A DNA stretch of 56,000 nucleotides from NCBI GenBank assembly GCA_028278145.1, contig JANQEV010000134.1, positions 1 to 56,000 of the forward strand. The letters run 5' to 3'. How positions within the stretch are numbered: position 1 is the stretch's first letter; every line of letters starts with the position of its first letter. Position numbers and translations under genes: made by a program. Under the pieces are notes generated by a model, which was given only the letters and a program-made list of their open reading frames with translations, made no database searches and was not told the origin of the DNA. Source of the stretch: Chromatiales bacterium. Its GTDB lineage: Bacteria > Pseudomonadota > Gammaproteobacteria > Chromatiales > Chromatiaceae. Shown in pieces: positions 53,593 through 56,000 of this stretch.

Positions 53593-54624
53593 TCACTTGT
53601 GTAACTCACAAATCCGCTCTGTTCTTATCGATTGCGTTGCAAGCTGATAAAGAAATAGCGCCGTATCCATCACCTTTTCTTCACCATTCAACTGAATATC
53701 TACAGCGTATTTTCTATCCGCCAATATAGTATGGAGCTGGCCATACTCCTTACCTGATGATGAGTTATAACTCATCAATAGGTTGCCCGCAGCAAAATCA
53801 GTAGTCAGCTGATCCACTTTGTTTTGAATGATTTTTGCACTGTGCTTTTTACCTTCATCCAGCAGCATCTTGTGTAGCTGGTTTACCGCATCCATAGCAC
53901 TAAATTTTGGTGAAAGGTTTACGTTATACACGGATACGATAAACGTAAATACCGGGTTATCCGCCTTGTTTTGAGACAGATACAGGGCCTGGTTGGGAGA
54001 GGCATTCTCTGCTTGGAACCAGCCACCTGGTACTATCAGGCTAAAGCGGTTTTGTGGATCTTGGTAGCGCATCAATTTCAGTGCGGCCAACTCCTTTTTA
54101 ATCGCCGGTTGCTTTGCGGCAAGGGATAGCACCAGTTTTTCATCTTCTGCCTCAGAGGGTATACATGATTTCCCCTTGGCACTGGTTGCTACGGGCTTGG
54201 CACTAACAACGGTAAAAACCTGGCTACCGACTTTTTTACCATTTAGTATAAAGTCGACCTGGTATTCTCCTGTTGGCAGCTTCTTGTTTTTCACCGGCTG
54301 AAGACGGAAGGCAATATAGCGGCTACCTTCAATATCTATTTTATTCTCCACCAGCTTTTCATATTCACCCTGGTTAATTACATACCATCTCACGCTTACA
54401 GATGTGCCGGCGGGGGCACCATCAAGAAAAGCTGTTGCCCATATATTGGCCACACTATCCACAAATTTGCTTTTAGGATTCTTTGGAGCCATGGTTTTCA
54501 TATCAACATCGGCCGATATCTGCATATCCTCCAAAGTGGTTGCCATTACAGAAATTGGAGAACAGAACACCAACAATAATAAACCCAGTGGTGACCAGCT
54601 ACTTAAAACCGCTTTTAGATTCAT
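53593..54624 (-). CDS. Secreted protein of unknown function
   Basis: The 343-aa protein has a signal peptide (hydrophobic residues 10-28). The first half looks like an immunoglobulin-like beta domain (about 55-150, with GEYQVDFILNGKKVGSQVF, given in part). The second half (about 185-340), starting MRYQDPQNRFSLIVPGGWF, resembles the PsbP-like or DUF1795 fold, whose members have varied roles in the envelope. I do not recognise the combination. It is alone on its strand and converges with the amidohydrolase gene. Confidence 0.7.
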   Translation of the reverse strand: MNLKAVLSSWSPLGLLLLVFCSPISVMATTLEDMQISADVDMKTMAPKNPKSKFVDSVANIWATAFLDGAPAGTSVSVRWYVINQGEYEKLVENKIDIEGSRYIAFRLQPVKNKKLPTGEYQVDFILNGKKVGSQVFTVVSAKPVATSAKGKSCIPSEAEDEKLVLSLAAKQPAIKKELAALKLMRYQDPQNRFSLIVPGGWFQAENASPNQALYLSQNKADNPVFTFIVSVYNVNLSPKFSAMDAVNQLHKMLLDEGKKHSAKIIQNKVDQLTTDFAAGNLLMSYNSSSGKEYGQLHTILADRKYAVDIQLNGEEKVMDTALFLYQLATQSIRTERICELHK

Positions 54625-54822
54625 CTAGTTAACCCCCAATATTCAAGTAGATATGAGCATTGCCGCAAATCACATATTATTGTCACTGTTTTCAACCCAG
54701 TAATTGGTCTCAAAAGTGCCAGATCATGAGCAGATTGAGTATCCCATACATATGCCTGGATACCCAGAAACAGGTCAGACTATCCTCCAGGCAACTTGTC
54801 GCTGGCATCAAGCGCAGTGACT

Positions 54823-55671
54823 TCAGTGCTGTTTTCTTAACCGGGATAAAATGGATCTCTTTGGTAGGCTGATATTGTTCGCAGTAAAAAATGGCTCCAA
54901 GGCCTGTTCCTCATTCGCTTTACCATGATATCCCAGCAGGATCGGTGTACCGTCTTTGGAAAAGGTGATCAGCCTGGTGAAGTCACCCAGTTTCTCTGGT
55001 AGCGGCTTGGGTAAAAGCTGGCTAAGCCAGTCCCTGAATACTTTGTAGTCGCGCTTCCTGGCTGGCGTGATGAGTAGTATACGTGTGAGTGGAAGAAGAC
55101 TGAGAACTTGGCTGATTTCCCATTGGAGCCCTGGCGTCGCGCCAGCCCGAATAACGATAAAAAGCGCCCTATCCAGTAATCCGATGACTTTATCCTGCCA
55201 TTCGTCATCAGAGACATATAGTCGTGCTGCTCCTGGTTCCGGCAGGAGTTCCCCAGGACGCCCAATTGCAATGTAGGGCCCAAGACGATTCATCAATTTG
55301 TTGAACTTATATTGTTCCATTGGCGGCCATGGGCTGTAACCTGGCAGTATTGGGTCCGCATTTCCAAAACGGATAACTTGCCAAAATCGGTGTGAGGCCT
55401 CCTCTTGCGAAAAGGAACGAAAATAGATAACCGGTGGACGCTGATCAGTTTTAAGCACATCTTCTGCCAGGGGGGAACCAATACGATGGCCATAGCGCCA
55501 AATCATTGGGCCAAACAGGAAAAAAGCAAGGACAGATGTCACCATCACCAGGGCGCTATCTTCTCCGCTGGCCCATAGCACACCGACAAACCCAGCGATC
55601 GTAACAAGGATGCCAACTGTCTTCAGGGTGAGACCAAGGGCTGTATTATTCTTGAGTGATTCTTGTGCCAT
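54823..55671 (-). CDS. Membrane protein with a possible TIR/STIR-like domain
   Basis: The 282-aa protein has two N-terminal membrane helices (about residues 15-35 and 40-60) and a cytoplasmic domain with PVIYFRSF, GRPGELLPEPGAARLYVSD and a later GLQWEISQV. The strand-loop order and the Trp-Glu pair resemble the TIR-like superfamily, but the match is weak. The ATG at 55671 is chosen, because homology begins near the first helix; a GTG at 55746 would add 25 residues. Function is unknown. It lies beside tRNA genes, a common site for accessory genes. Confidence 0.6.
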   Translation of the reverse strand: MAQESLKNNTALGLTLKTVGILVTIAGFVGVLWASGEDSALVMVTSVLAFFLFGPMIWRYGHRIGSPLAEDVLKTDQRPPVIYFRSFSQEEASHRFWQVIRFGNADPILPGYSPWPPMEQYKFNKLMNRLGPYIAIGRPGELLPEPGAARLYVSDDEWQDKVIGLLDRALFIVIRAGATPGLQWEISQVLSLLPLTRILLITPARKRDYKVFRDWLSQLLPKPLPEKLGDFTRLITFSKDGTPILLGYHGKANEEQALEPFFTANNISLPKRSILSRLRKQH

Positions 55672-55840
55672 GTGGTTGCGTCCCGATTCTAGCAACTGCC
55701 ATACCAGGGTGGAAAAGTACCTTTCTAGGTGTTGGAAGCGTAACACGCCATTGCCAAAAGAAAGAGTAGCTATTAATGCTGTTCACTTCATAACAACAAT
55801 TAGCTGCTGACAGTGTACCTAGTGGAATCAGGTGAAAAGC

Positions 55841-55927
55841 TGGTGCCCAGGGCCGGACTTGAACCGGCACGGCCGTTAGGCCGGCGGATTTTAAATCCGC
55901 TGCGTCTACCAATTCCGCCACCCGGGC
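55841..55927 (-). tRNA. tRNA-Leu (UAA)
   Basis: An 87-nt gene with encoded CCA. The acceptor stem GCCCGGG pairs with CCTGGGC (one G-U), the anticodon loop reads TTTAAAA (anticodon UAA), a long variable arm is present as required for class II tRNA-Leu, and the T-loop is TTCAAGT. It is the counterpart of E. coli leuZ. Confidence 0.97.
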
Positions 55928-55954
55928 ATGGGTGAGATGTTCTAACAAAGATAA

Positions 55955-56000
55955 TGGAGGCTGAGTCCGGAATCGAACCGGAGTCCACGGCTTTGCAGGC
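55955..56000 (-). tRNA. tRNA-Cys (GCA), cut by the window edge
   Basis: The 3' 46 nt are visible, including the encoded CCA. The anticodon loop CTGCAAA (GCA), T-arm TCCGG-TTCGATT-CCGGA and discriminator T before CCA match tRNA-Cys. It lies 27 nt from tRNA-Leu, as in E. coli glyW-cysT-leuZ; a tRNA-Gly probably follows outside the window. Confidence 0.95.

Overview
This is a gammaproteobacterial chromosome segment. The evidence is the dksA-gluQRS pair, truC, a NirB/NirD/NasA set with a NarK transporter under apparent NtrC/sigma54 control, a fused LplT-PlsC-acyl-ACP synthetase, and a tRNA-Cys/tRNA-Leu(UAA) pair like the E. coli glyW-cysT-leuZ operon. The replicon is intermediate in GC, except for an AT-richer stretch at about 39.9-46.5 kb. 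An AddAB-like nuclease-helicase pair, an MCP with a nearby sigma28-type promoter, and a periplasmic triple rhodanese suggest a motile, possibly sulfur-cycling bacterium. The species cannot be fixed from this sequence.

Layout, 0-23 kb: uppP and a cysZ-like gene (+); an aminotransferase (-); dksA and gluQRS (+); the addA/addB-like pair (-); an MCP (-) divergent from a 107-aa gene behind a sigma28 promoter; a glycerol/glycerophosphodiester cluster (FGGY kinase, GDPD, short GlpD; +); a 53-aa unknown (-); and nitrate/nitrite assimilation nirB-nirD-nasA (-). Layout, 23-37 kb: narK (+) divergent from nirB; a PP2C-kinase fusion, a receiver-TPR protein and a soluble histidine kinase (+); a triple rhodanese, a DUF1223 protein and a YHS protein (-); and a tetR-MFP-RND efflux operon (-) with a clear promoter/operator.

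Layout, 37-46.5 kb (accessory, defence-like): a small plus-strand cluster of a zinc-ribbon membrane protein, a TIR-domain protein with a C-terminal zinc ribbon, and a lysozyme-like/M15-like protein. Next comes an AT-rich block: a ClpX-type zinc-finger protein, a SIR2-APAZ gene overlapping a short prokaryotic Argonaute (a SPARSA-type NADase defence system), a truncated gene end, and two convincing attC sites bracketing one secreted transglutaminase-like gene. No integron integrase is present, so this is an orphan attC cluster. A SAM methyltransferase follows.

Layout, 46.5-56 kb (housekeeping): a VPLPA-CTERM protein, truC and an XRE regulator (-) divergent from the fused acyl-ACP synthetase/acyltransferase and an amidohydrolase (+); two secreted or membrane unknowns (-); then tRNA-Leu and a tRNA-Cys cut by the window edge (-).

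Most notable: (1) the SPARSA operon joined to an orphan integron cassette array; (2) a symmetrical NtrC/sigma54 divergent control region between nirB and narK; (3) a TIR/zinc-ribbon/lysozyme-like cluster that could be a second NAD-targeting system; (4) a sigma28 promoter in front of an uncharacterised small gene.
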